Source of the DNA: Halobiforma nitratireducens JCM 10879
GTDB taxonomy: Archaea > Halobacteriota > Halobacteria > Halobacteriales > Natrialbaceae
Assembly (NCBI RefSeq): GCF_000337895.1
Contig: NZ_AOMA01000045.1
Location: 1-51,258, forward strand
Direction: 5' to 3'
DNA: 51,258 bases
The notes under the pieces are model-generated. The model was not told the DNA's origin, did no database searches, and was given only the letters and a program-made list of their open reading frames with translations. Positions 1-6,716 of this stretch are shown here, piece by piece (position 1 is the first letter of the stretch; each line of letters starts with the position of its first letter). Made by a program: the position numbers and the translations under genes.

Positions 1-84
1 CGACTCCGGACGGATGTCGACGACCTGTACGTCGTCGTCTTCGAGCTTTTCCTTGACTTCTTCCGGGGTGACTTCTTCGACCAT
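1..84 (-). CDS. Rhodanese-like sulfurtransferase, N-terminal fragment
   Basis: Only the first 28 codons lie in the window; the gene runs off the left edge. The ATG is at 84 and the peptide begins MVEEVTPEEVKEKLEDDD and continues VQVVDIRPES. This is the usual opening of a single-domain rhodanese: a helix of the type 'peel...l', then the 'vvDvRp..' strand. Rhodaneses move sulfane sulfur through a catalytic cysteine that would lie outside the window. The next gene upstream on the same strand is a TusA-like protein 26 bases away, so the two probably form a sulfur-relay operon. The assignment rests on this short motif only. Confidence 0.6.
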   Translation of the reverse strand, partial: MVEEVTPEEVKEKLEDDDVQVVDIRPES

Positions 85-110
85 AGTTACGTTTCGTTCG
101 GCGTCTGCTT

Positions 111-416
111 TTATTTCTTCGAGAGGAAAATCCGGTACAGCCCCGATCCGCTCTTCCAGACCTTCGCGTCGGCGAGGTCTTCGACCGCCTTCGGGACGTT
201 CTCGGTGCTTGGCACGTGGTCGGTCTCCTGGACGAGCAGGTCACCCGACTCCAGGCCCTGGATCGCCTTCTTGGCCTCGAGTTGCGGGTACGGACAGACC
301 TCGCCGGTCATGTCCTGGACTTCGTCGGCCTCCTCGTAGAGCTGTTCGGCCGTCTCGTCGTCGAGTTCGTCTTCCTCCGGGAGGTCGACGACGTCGTCCC
401 AGGTCGGTTTGCTCAT
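111..416 (-). CDS. TusA/SirA-family sulfur carrier protein
   Basis: A protein of 101 residues. The C-terminal 65 residues are a TusA domain with the CPxP signature as CPYP at 41-44, where Cys41 would carry persulfide sulfur. This is followed by an 'LEAKKAI..LESGDLL' helix-strand typical of the family. The first 35 residues are a very acidic extension rich in Asp/Glu, longer than in bacterial TusA (about 80 residues in total). Members deliver sulfur to tRNA thiolation or cofactor pathways. It precedes a rhodanese gene on the same strand and is divergent from a cysteine synthase, so the context is sulfur metabolism. The exact acceptor is not known. Confidence 0.85.
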   Translation of the reverse strand: MSKPTWDDVVDLPEEDELDDETAEQLYEEADEVQDMTGEVCPYPQLEAKKAIQGLESGDLLVQETDHVPSTENVPKAVEDLADAKVWKSGSGLYRIFLSKK

Positions 417-662
417 GTGATCCCGGTTCGAGTTGGTGTCGGAGACCGTTAACAGCTTTCGGCCGGGTCAGTTCTCTCTCGTATCTGCGACGCCGTCCTG
501 GCCCCGCTCCGCAGGCCGTCATCGACCGAACGCGCCGTCTCCGCCTCGAGCGAGCACGACGAGAGGAATCGACGCCGACGAGCGCCGCTCTCCCGGAACC
601 GAGACGGCCGCGGAGACGGCCGGTTCCGTCGAACCCATATTCGTACCGTAACAAGGACCGGT

Positions 663-1733
663 ATGACCGACCAGCGGACGCCGGACGATGTGGCCGGCGG
701 AACCGAGCACGGAGTCGACATCGCCGTCGACGAGTCGACCATCTTCGAGACTCCGCTGCTCGAACTCGAGGTCGACGTTCCCGGCACCGTTTACGGGAAA
801 GCGGAGTGGTTCAACCTCCCTGACGCGCCACACGGCGGTGGCTCCGTCAAGTCCCGTATCGCCAAAGGCATGCTCGATGGAGCGGAAAAGCGGGGCGAAC
901 TCGACCCCGAGGATTCGGAGACGACGATCATCGAACCCACCTCGGGAAACACGGGCAGCGAGATCGCCCGCCTCGCGACTGCCCGCGGGTACGACGTCGA
1001 GATCGTGATGCCGGACAACGCCAGCAGCGGCAAGATCGACGCAGTCCGGGACGCGGGCGCGGAGGTCCACTTCGTCGACGCCGACCTCGGCTACGACGCC
1101 GTCATCGAGCGCTGCGAGGAACTGATCGCCGCGGAGCCCGACGGCTACTACCGACCGAACCAGTACGAGAACCCCGACAATCCGGGAACGCACGAGCGGA
1201 CGACCGCCAGGGAAATCCTCGCCCAGACCGACGGCGCAGTCACCCACTTCGTCGCGGGGGCCGGCACCGGCGGCACGATCACCGGGACGGGCCGGGGACT
1301 GCACGACCGCGGCGACGACATCACCGTCGTCGGCTTCGAGCCCGCCGAGCCCCTCCATGCCATCGACGGGCTGAAATTCCTCCGGACGGGCGACCACTAC
1401 CACCCCGACACGTACGACGAGTCGGTCCTCGATCGCAAGGAGTACGTCTCGACGAGCGACGCCTACGACCGGGCTCGAGACCTCCGAAACCGGTATCTGG
1501 ACCGCGACGTTCGGATTCGGAGTCGGGGCCAACACGATCCGGAAACCGTCGATCGACATCTCCGGGTCGACGGGCAGTTCGTCGTCGGCACCTCGAGTGG
1601 GGCCGGTATCCAGGCCGTCCACCAGCTCGCCGCCGACGGCGACCTCACCGAGGAGTCGGTGACGGTCGTGATGCTCTGTGATCGCGGGGACAAGTACGCG
1701 GACATCCCGCTGTGGGAGGGGTATCTGGACTGA
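663..1733 (+). CDS. Cysteine synthase family PLP enzyme
   Basis: 356 residues of the fold-type II PLP family (O-acetylserine sulfhydrylase / cystathionine beta-synthase group). The PLP lysine is Lys63 in GGGSVKSRIAKGM. The substrate loop TSGNTG is at 93-98, the phosphate-binding glycine loop GAGTGGT at 199-205, and the C-terminal SSGAG element is also present. The usual reaction is beta-replacement on an activated serine with sulfide to make cysteine. The acyl group used (acetyl or phospho) cannot be told from the sequence. The first 28 residues are an extra leader before the first conserved strand. The segment between the glycine loop and SSGAG is rich in Asp/Arg and longer than in CysK. It is divergent from the TusA/rhodanese pair, which suggests shared use of sulfur. 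Confidence 0.88.
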   Translation: MTDQRTPDDVAGGTEHGVDIAVDESTIFETPLLELEVDVPGTVYGKAEWFNLPDAPHGGGSVKSRIAKGMLDGAEKRGELDPEDSETTIIEPTSGNTGSEIARLATARGYDVEIVMPDNASSGKIDAVRDAGAEVHFVDADLGYDAVIERCEELIAAEPDGYYRPNQYENPDNPGTHERTTAREILAQTDGAVTHFVAGAGTGGTITGTGRGLHDRGDDITVVGFEPAEPLHAIDGLKFLRTGDHYHPDTYDESVLDRKEYVSTSDAYDRARDLRNRYLDRDVRIRSRGQHDPETVDRHLRVDGQFVVGTSSGAGIQAVHQLAADGDLTEESVTVVMLCDRGDKYADIPLWEGYLD

Positions 1734-1775
1734 CCGCTCCCGGCGAACCGCGGGAGTTCGCCACCCCAAACCCGA

Positions 1776-2345
1776 TCACTCCCGAACGATCTCCCCCTCG
1801 AGGTAGTTTTTCGTCTTGTCGTTTGTCGACTGTGTCAGTTTGCGGAAGGTGACGACGCGGTCGCCCTCGCGGACCGTCTCGACGGTATCACGTATCGACA
1901 ACAGGATCGCCTCCCGAGTTCGTGAGCGTGCTCGCAGGCTCCGTCTCGTCGTCGAACTCGATCGACTGAAACGCTTCCCTGAGACGACTGGACAACAGTC
2001 AGTACACACCGATCGCGTCTCGACGCCCGTCGCGGAACTCGACGGCGTCTCGAGACGCGATCGGTGTGCATTGTTTTGGCAGGCAGTATGAGTAGCCGCC
2101 GGAAGATAAGCGCCTGGCCGTAGTCGAAGGGGAGGGCGGTTGTCGGGGACGTGACGGTACGTGCGCCCCTCGTAACTGCGTTCCTCGAGGTGTTCGGCGA
2201 GCTGCCGGAACGCGGCTCGGCCGATGCCGAGCCGTTTGTGATAGCCCCACTCGAGCAGGGCGTCGGCGTCGAACCCGGAGCCAGGGTCGGGCTCCGAGCC
2301 GGAGCGTGAACCCTCGCGGCCCTCTGGAGCGTCGCGGTCGGCCAT
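1776..2345 (-). pseudogene. Frameshifted hypothetical gene carrying a large hairpin
   Basis: No family recognised. The ATG at 2345 starts MADRDAPEG and coding looks normal to about codon 70 (GYHKRLGIGRAAFRQL). The frame then turns Arg/Ser-rich. A different frame continues with PFDYGQALIFRRLL just downstream, which fits one inserted base near 2130. After a 19-bp inverted repeat (2005-2068), a third frame reads LREAFQSIEFDDETEPAS. The first frame resumes at EAILLSIRDTVETVREGD and ends at 1776. One protein broken by at least two frameshifts and a palindromic insertion explains this pattern better than a single 189-residue product. Sequencing error in a homopolymer is a possible alternative for single shifts, but not for the inserted palindrome. 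Confidence 0.5.
2005..2068. repeat. 19-bp perfect inverted repeat
   Basis: CACACCGATCGCGTCTCGA at 2005-2023 is the exact reverse complement of 2050-2068, with a 26-base spacer. The spacer itself holds GACGCC (2022-2027) complementary to GGCGTC (2044-2049), so an alternative register of about 22 pairs is possible. It lies inside the broken gene 1776-2345. This is far too long for a chance stem and has no run of T after it, so an intrinsic terminator is unlikely. It is probably a small palindromic insertion or the end of a mobile element. Confidence 0.85.
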
Positions 2346-2545
2346 ATCGGCCAGTACGATCCCGCAGACAAAGAAACCGCCCGGCGACGTGGGACTGACA
2401 GGCTCGCGTCGACGAGACGTGGGTCCTGAGAGACGAACACGGGGGTCGCGAGTGGAACCTCGAACCGAGGTGAGAGAGCGGATCGTCGACCGGGAAAGTA
2501 GCGGAAACGGAATTCTCATCGGTGTCCAGCGATAACGGCCGAGTA

Positions 2546-2989
2546 ATGCGACTCGAACTCCGCGTCTGCCAGCACTGCCTCGATGGCGATCATCCCGGTC
2601 ACGAGGGGAAAACGGCCCTCCTGCAGGACATGGTCACCTGCGCCGAGCGGATCGAGGAGTACAAGCACGTACTCGACCTCGACGACGTTCACATCCGGAA
2701 GGTCCGCGACGACGAACCGGGCAAGCCGGCGGCGTTGCCGGTCGTCGCCGCGACGATCCAGAACGACCAGGTCGTGTTGAACGACACCCAACTCGTCGCC
2801 GAGGGCCAGGACGGGACCATGCTGTTGTACGCCAACCCGGACGACATCCTGACGGTACTGGCCGGCAACGTCGACGAGATCAGCAAGGCTATTCCCGAGG
2901 ACGTTACCGTCGAACTCTCGGAACCGGGCGCGAAGATCGTCTCCGAAGCCGACCTCGGTGCGGACCCTGACCGACAGCCCGATCAGTAA
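2546..2989 (+). CDS. Conserved-looking hypothetical protein
   Basis: 147 residues from ATG 2546. An in-frame GTG at 2522 would add eight residues; the ATG is preferred because the ordered part begins MRLELRVCQHCLDGDH. No family recognised. The N-terminus has a CQHC...HPGHE cluster that could hold a metal (Cys, Cys, His, His). The middle is regular alpha/beta sequence (VLDLDDVHIRKVRDDE, LLYANPDDILTVL). The tail is acidic and probably disordered. There is no signal peptide or membrane segment. It reads divergently from the broken gene at 1776-2345. Codon use and acidity match real haloarchaeal genes. Confidence 0.7.
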   Translation: MRLELRVCQHCLDGDHPGHEGKTALLQDMVTCAERIEEYKHVLDLDDVHIRKVRDDEPGKPAALPVVAATIQNDQVVLNDTQLVAEGQDGTMLLYANPDDILTVLAGNVDEISKAIPEDVTVELSEPGAKIVSEADLGADPDRQPDQ

Positions 2990-3151
2990 CCGTTCTTTTC
3001 AGTTTGTACTCGGTCACGCGGTCACGTCGTATCCGTCGTCGTTCTCGAGCGATGACCTGAGCGCGACGGCGAGAGTCGGAGCGAGTGACGGATTGATACC
3101 TTTAACCCCAGCGGCGATGCCGGCGATAGTAACGCTGTTTCCCTTCGAACG

Positions 3152-3853
3152 ATGACTGCAACCGATACCCGTCCGCGAGAACCGGTTCGAGTCGACCTCT
3201 ACCTCCGCGCTCGTGCCCCGTCCGAAGCCGTGACTCGGATACGGTCGCTGGTCGACAGGGCGCGCCAGCTCGAGGAGATAGACCACGTTGCTGACGTCAC
3301 GGTGACGACGTGGTGCTCGGTACGGCCCGCGCTGGAGACGATCGCCGACGGGCCAGCCTCGGTGACTGCCACCGTGGCCTCGTTCCGGTCGTGGGCCCAG
3401 CAGGAAGGCTACAGCCTCGGCCCGGCGTTCAGGCGTCGACGGACCTCGTCACTGCTCGAGACGGGTCGGGACTGTGAGGGAAGCGCTGGCCCGGGAGCCA
3501 GCGCCAGCACTAGCACTAGCACCAGTACCAGTACCAGTACCAGTACCAACACCAGTACCAGCACCAGTACCAACACCAGCGACGGCACCTTCGAAGAGCT
3601 TCGCGTTCCAGCCGTCTGTGCCGCCGTATATGCGGGTGACACCCTCGAGTGCGTTGCCCCGTGTTCGGACGACGAACGAACCTACTCCGTCGAAGAGTGT
3701 CTGACTGCGCTCGAACGCGGGACCGTCGAACGACTGCCGGCGATCGACTCGGAGAGTGTCTCGAGCGTGAGGTCGCGTCCCGACCCATCCACCAGGGCCG
3801 GTGGAGGGACGCGACCTCACGAAGACGCCGGGTCGTCCGCGTCGGATCGGTAG
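3152..3853 (+). CDS. Haloarchaeal HTH-type protein with a Ser/Thr repeat insert
   Basis: 233 residues. Residues 10-105 ([12 protein letters not shown]..., [23 protein letters not shown]) and 148-190 ([25 protein letters not shown]) resemble a haloarchaeal family of about 180-200 residues often labelled 'HTH domain-containing protein'. That resemblance is from memory and not proven here. Between the two halves sits a run of about 30 residues of alternating Ser/Thr/Asn coded by a hexanucleotide repeat at 3497-3580. The last 40 residues are Arg/Ser/Gly-rich and are encoded across a 16-bp inverted repeat (3766-3821), so the natural C-terminus may have been altered. The start ATG follows a spacer with a TATA-like stretch near 3100. 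Confidence 0.6.
   Translation: MTATDTRPREPVRVDLYLRARAPSEAVTRIRSLVDRARQLEEIDHVADVTVTTWCSVRPALETIADGPASVTATVASFRSWAQQEGYSLGPAFRRRRTSSLLETGRDCEGSAGPGASASTSTSTSTSTSTSTNTSTSTSTNTSDGTFEELRVPAVCAAVYAGDTLECVAPCSDDERTYSVEECLTALERGTVERLPAIDSESVSSVRSRPDPSTRAGGGTRPHEDAGSSASDR
3497..3580. repeat. Hexanucleotide tandem repeat inside a CDS
   Basis: About 84 bases of near-perfect six-base units of the type AGYACC/ACCAGT, in frame with gene 3152-3853, giving alternating Ser and Thr with a few Asn. Because the unit is a multiple of three, slippage changes the length of the linker without breaking the frame. A much longer array of the same kind lies at 30453-30732. Confidence 0.9.
3766..3821. repeat. 16-bp perfect inverted repeat with nested stem
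   Basis: CGTGAGGTCGCGTCCC at 3766-3781 is the exact reverse complement of 3806-3821. Inside it TCCACC (3788-3793) pairs with GGTGGA (3800-3805) around a six-base loop. It overlaps the 3' end of gene 3152-3853 and lies about 80 bases before the RNA ligase partner remnant. No T-tract follows, so it does not look like an intrinsic terminator. A palindromic insertion or an element end at a rearrangement point is the simplest reading. Confidence 0.85.
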
Positions 3854-3902
3854 CCCGGGCCGACGGCTCACGTGTTTTCCACGCGGGACGAACTTCGAGC
3901 CA

Positions 3903-4345
3903 TGCCTGGCTCAACCTCGGAATTACCTGTTACGTCCCGCCGACGATTCACGACGAACTCACGACGATGCTCGATACTCGAGACGTCGACGAAGAGGTCT
4001 ACTCGAAGCTCAACACCTGGGTCGTCCGCAAGCATCCGGACCGGTACGGGATCGAGATTCCGGGAAACGTCGTCTACAGCTTCGTCGACGAGATGAGCGA
4101 CCGGGTCGACCGCGGGCTCCGAGTTTCCGAGAACGCGGTTCGACGCGCGGAACGGGCATACTCGACTCGAGAGAGGACTTCGATCTCCTGATCCTCGCCC
4201 GCGAACTCGACGCCGGCGTCGTCACGAGGACACGAGGATCATCGACTGGACCGAAGACTTCGGACTGCGATCCATCCGTGGTCGGGAGTTCCCGGACCTG
4301 CTCGAACAGTACCTCGTGACGGTCGATCCGGAGACGAAACGGACG
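3903..4345 (+). pseudogene. RNA ligase partner protein, truncated and frameshifted
   Basis: Three frames together give the C-terminal two thirds of the archaeal RNA ligase partner (PIN-like) family. Frame one reads [18 protein letters not shown], then [20 protein letters not shown] and [17 protein letters not shown] (about 3910-4150). Frame two reads [18 protein letters not shown], then DAGVVT (about 4155-4230). Frame three reads [19 protein letters not shown] and [11 protein letters not shown] (about 4225-4320). The N-terminal portion with the first PIN aspartate is missing, and roughly 35 residues between the first two blocks are deleted. No RNA ligase gene is adjacent. The family identification is from recognition of these motifs. 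The product cannot be functional as it stands. Confidence 0.75.
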
Positions 4346-4604
4346 CTCGATCGAGACGGACCGCTGCCCCCGAGGACCGCAGTACGGAGTCATCCGTCGG
4401 ATCGAGTTCGTTCGACTCGAGCCGAACTGGCCACCAGCTCCGCGATAGAAATGCCACAAGCACCCACGACACCACCTATCACGTGCACCAATAACATACG
4501 TTTGTCAACCGATATACTAAATAATCGTTCGTTCGTATACGAGATACCTGTAACTCTTGCATGGGCGGCCACCCTTATCATTGAACTAGGGGCTACGGGG
4601 GTGT

Positions 4605-5633
4605 ATGGATCGACGAGACGTACTGAAGGGACTGGGTGCGACTGCAGGAGTTTCGATTACCGGCCTCGCGGGGTGCCTCGACGACGAAGGGTCCGGCGAC
4701 GGTGACACCGGAGCCGGCGGCGACGAGTTCCCGACGGATTCGGTGACGTGGATGATTCCCTGGTCCGAGGGTGGCGGGACGGACGCGTACGCACGCCAGC
4801 TCGCTCCGCTGGCAGAGGAGGAACTCGGACAACCTATCGAGATCGACAACCGTCCCGGTGCGGGCAGTCTGCTCGGTATCGAGTGGCTCTCCAGCCAGGA
4901 CGGGGACGGTTACACGTTCGGAACGGCGAACACGCCGAGCTGGCAGTTCGCCTGGCGGCTCGAGGAGACCGACTGGGAGCCAAGCGATTTCGAACCGATC
5001 TCTATTTCCGGAATCTTCGGCTACACGATCATCGTCAACGACAATCACGACATCGACGACTACGCTTCCCTCCGGGATGCGTACCAGAGCGGCGAACTCG
5101 AGGACTTCGCGTATCAGGGCGTCGGCCACGACAGCCACGCGATCTCGCATCTGCTGCGTGACGACTACGGCCTCGAGTGGGACAACGCCGTCCCCTACGA
5201 CGGCGGTGGCGACGTAAACGAGGCCGTCCTCTCCGACGAGGTGCCGGCCGGTATCGCGACGAACACCTCCGCGGCTAGCATCGTCGGCGACGATGTCAGT
5301 GCCGTCGTCAATCTCTCCGACACCGAGTTCGCGGCGTTCCCCGAGATCGACCGAATTACCGACTACGGCGACAGTATGGCGTACATCAGCGAGTTCCGGC
5401 TCACACAGATCGCGCCGCCGGGAACGCCCGAAGACGTCCGCCAAGAGTTGGCCGACGCCATCGAGTACGCGGCGACCCACGAGGACACCGAAGCCTGGCA
5501 GGAGGAGACCGGCAACATCGTCGAGTTCCACGGCGTCGAGGAGACCGCCGAAGACCTCGAGGGCGCAGTCGATGCGCTCGAGGAGAACGTCGACTTCGAG
5601 GAGTTCCAACAGCAGATCGAAGCCCAGGAGTAG
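4605..5633 (+). CDS. TctC-type tripartite tricarboxylate transporter binding protein
   Basis: 342 residues. The N-terminus MDRRDVLKGLGATAGVSIT ends in the lipobox LAGC (Cys29 or close), a twin-arginine-exported, lipid-anchored protein. A Gly/Asp-rich linker follows. The mature part has the Bug/TctC hallmarks: VTWMIPWSEGGGTDAYAR near the start, IDNRPGAGSLLGIEWL, a central PYDGGGD loop, and a C-terminal APPGTPEDVRQELADAI helix. Such proteins bind carboxylates outside the cell and hand them to the TctA/TctB membrane subunits. Neither subunit follows: the next genes are on the other strand. It is therefore an orphan binding protein, sharing a distant permease or acting as a sensor. The upstream 250 bases are AT-rich and contain its promoter. 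Confidence 0.88.
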   Translation: MDRRDVLKGLGATAGVSITGLAGCLDDEGSGDGDTGAGGDEFPTDSVTWMIPWSEGGGTDAYARQLAPLAEEELGQPIEIDNRPGAGSLLGIEWLSSQDGDGYTFGTANTPSWQFAWRLEETDWEPSDFEPISISGIFGYTIIVNDNHDIDDYASLRDAYQSGELEDFAYQGVGHDSHAISHLLRDDYGLEWDNAVPYDGGGDVNEAVLSDEVPAGIATNTSAASIVGDDVSAVVNLSDTEFAAFPEIDRITDYGDSMAYISEFRLTQIAPPGTPEDVRQELADAIEYAATHEDTEAWQEETGNIVEFHGVEETAEDLEGAVDALEENVDFEEFQQQIEAQE

Positions 5634-5838
5634 GCTCCCCGCTCCGATTGCCACCGGGGGTAATTCCCGCTAATTGTTCGGTTTCGCTGGTCGTCGACGA
5701 CTGTCGTCGGTCTTTGCTGTTACCGTCGTGGCCAGCGTTTTGCAGCGACGGGTGCAGCGGCTCGTCGTCGTTCGTTAGCTGGGGCCGAAAACGAAGTGTG
5801 CGTCCGGCCCGTAGAATAACTGATCCGATCTGCTCCGC

Positions 5839-6105
5839 TCAGATCCGGCCGACGTTATCCACGTCGACGCTTTCGACGCCGTCGACCTCCGTGAAGTTCT
5901 CTTCGACCGTCTCCGTCCCACCCGCGCCGTCCGGGACGATCACGGTTGGATAGAGGGCGGTGAGGCCGAACGCGACCTCTTCGCGTTCGACACCGTTGAT
6001 CTTCGCGCCCTCGGGCAGCGCGCTCTCGAGGTCTTCCTGGAGCGCGTCGAGGTCCATTTCGGGGCTGTCCGGCATGACCTTGATTTTGGCAGCTACTTTT
6101 CCCAT
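5839..6105 (-). CDS. Translation elongation factor aEF1B (EF-1 beta)
   Basis: 88 residues from ATG 6105. [20 protein letters not shown], the later [21 protein letters not shown], and the terminal [22 protein letters not shown] are the full-length archaeal EF-1beta domain. It is the guanine nucleotide exchange factor for EF-1alpha, and its length is normal for the archaeal form. Twenty-five upstream in-frame codons are not used, because they overlap the preceding zinc-finger gene. It lies 10 bases downstream of that gene, and the pair is surely cotranscribed. The same pairing is known in other haloarchaea. Confidence 0.93.
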   Translation of the reverse strand: MGKVAAKIKVMPDSPEMDLDALQEDLESALPEGAKINGVEREEVAFGLTALYPTVIVPDGAGGTETVEENFTEVDGVESVDVDNVGRI

Positions 6106-6115
6106 GGCAGTAGTG

Positions 6116-6295
6116 TTATGGGCCGGTGAACCCGCAGTCGGGGCACTCGTAGAGGTTGCTCTGTTTGCGACACTTGGCACAGCGGTAGATCTGCTGGCCG
6201 CAGTCGGGGCACTTGAACGACGCGGCGTTCGTTCCCGCGATGTTGAGCCCGCAGGAGACGCACGAGCGCGTTCCTCGGTCGTTCGTCGTACTCAT
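6116..6295 (-). CDS. HVO_2753-type zinc finger microprotein
   Basis: 59 residues, start ATG 6295. Four CxxC motifs are arranged as two treble pairs: CVSC and CPDC in the first half, CAKC and CPDC in the second, ending GFTGP. This is the two-zinc-finger microprotein described in Haloferax as HVO_2753, where it affects swarming and biofilm formation. Its fixed neighbour, also here, is aEF1B 10 bases downstream, which suggests a link with translation. Its promoter must lie in the 421-base gap upstream. Confidence 0.9.
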   Translation of the reverse strand: MSTTNDRGTRSCVSCGLNIAGTNAASFKCPDCGQQIYRCAKCRKQSNLYECPDCGFTGP

Positions 6296-6716
6296 ACCCC
6301 TCCCTTCCCGCCCGGCGTTTTTAACGGTTGTCTTTCGCGTGCTCGCACTGGTCCGATCCCCCGGGTGTTTTCTGGATCGGAAAACGCCCTGCTGGGTATT
6401 TTATTCACCCCGTGGTACGGTGACGTGCGGCCCGCAGTCGAGTTCGATGGAGTGCCCGAACGCCGGTGGGGCCGTGCCTCTGACATAACCGGATCGTCGC
6501 GGACACCAGACGGTGTCCGGGCGTCCGCTTAGCTTCACTCGGTGTCCAGGGAGAGTACGTTTCGTGTGTTCTGCCGTCCGTTAGCCACAGCACAATACGT
6601 TCGGTCGTTCGTCGATCGACGCGTCGGTACACGTCTCATACGGGGTTCTGTCCGTCAGTTCTAGGACAATCACTTCGGGGCACGGTTGCACCGGCACATC
6701 GGTACAACACTCCGTC
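6296..6716. other. 421-base intergenic region
   Basis: No convincing gene on either strand. It holds the promoter of the zinc finger/aEF1B operon at its left end and the 3' end of the antiporter gene region at its right. An 8-bp stem with a 4-base loop is at 6500-6519 (CGGACACC/GGTGTCCG). GGTGTCC occurs again near 6540. Short reading frames here lack a plausible start and normal amino-acid composition. Confidence 0.6.

Noticed and set aside
519..1769. 416-codon minus-strand frame over cysteine synthase
   Set aside because: Antisense shadow of the PLP enzyme gene.
2005..2068. Intrinsic terminator
   Set aside because: The stem is long but is not followed by a T-tract on either strand and sits inside a coding tract rather than at a gene end.
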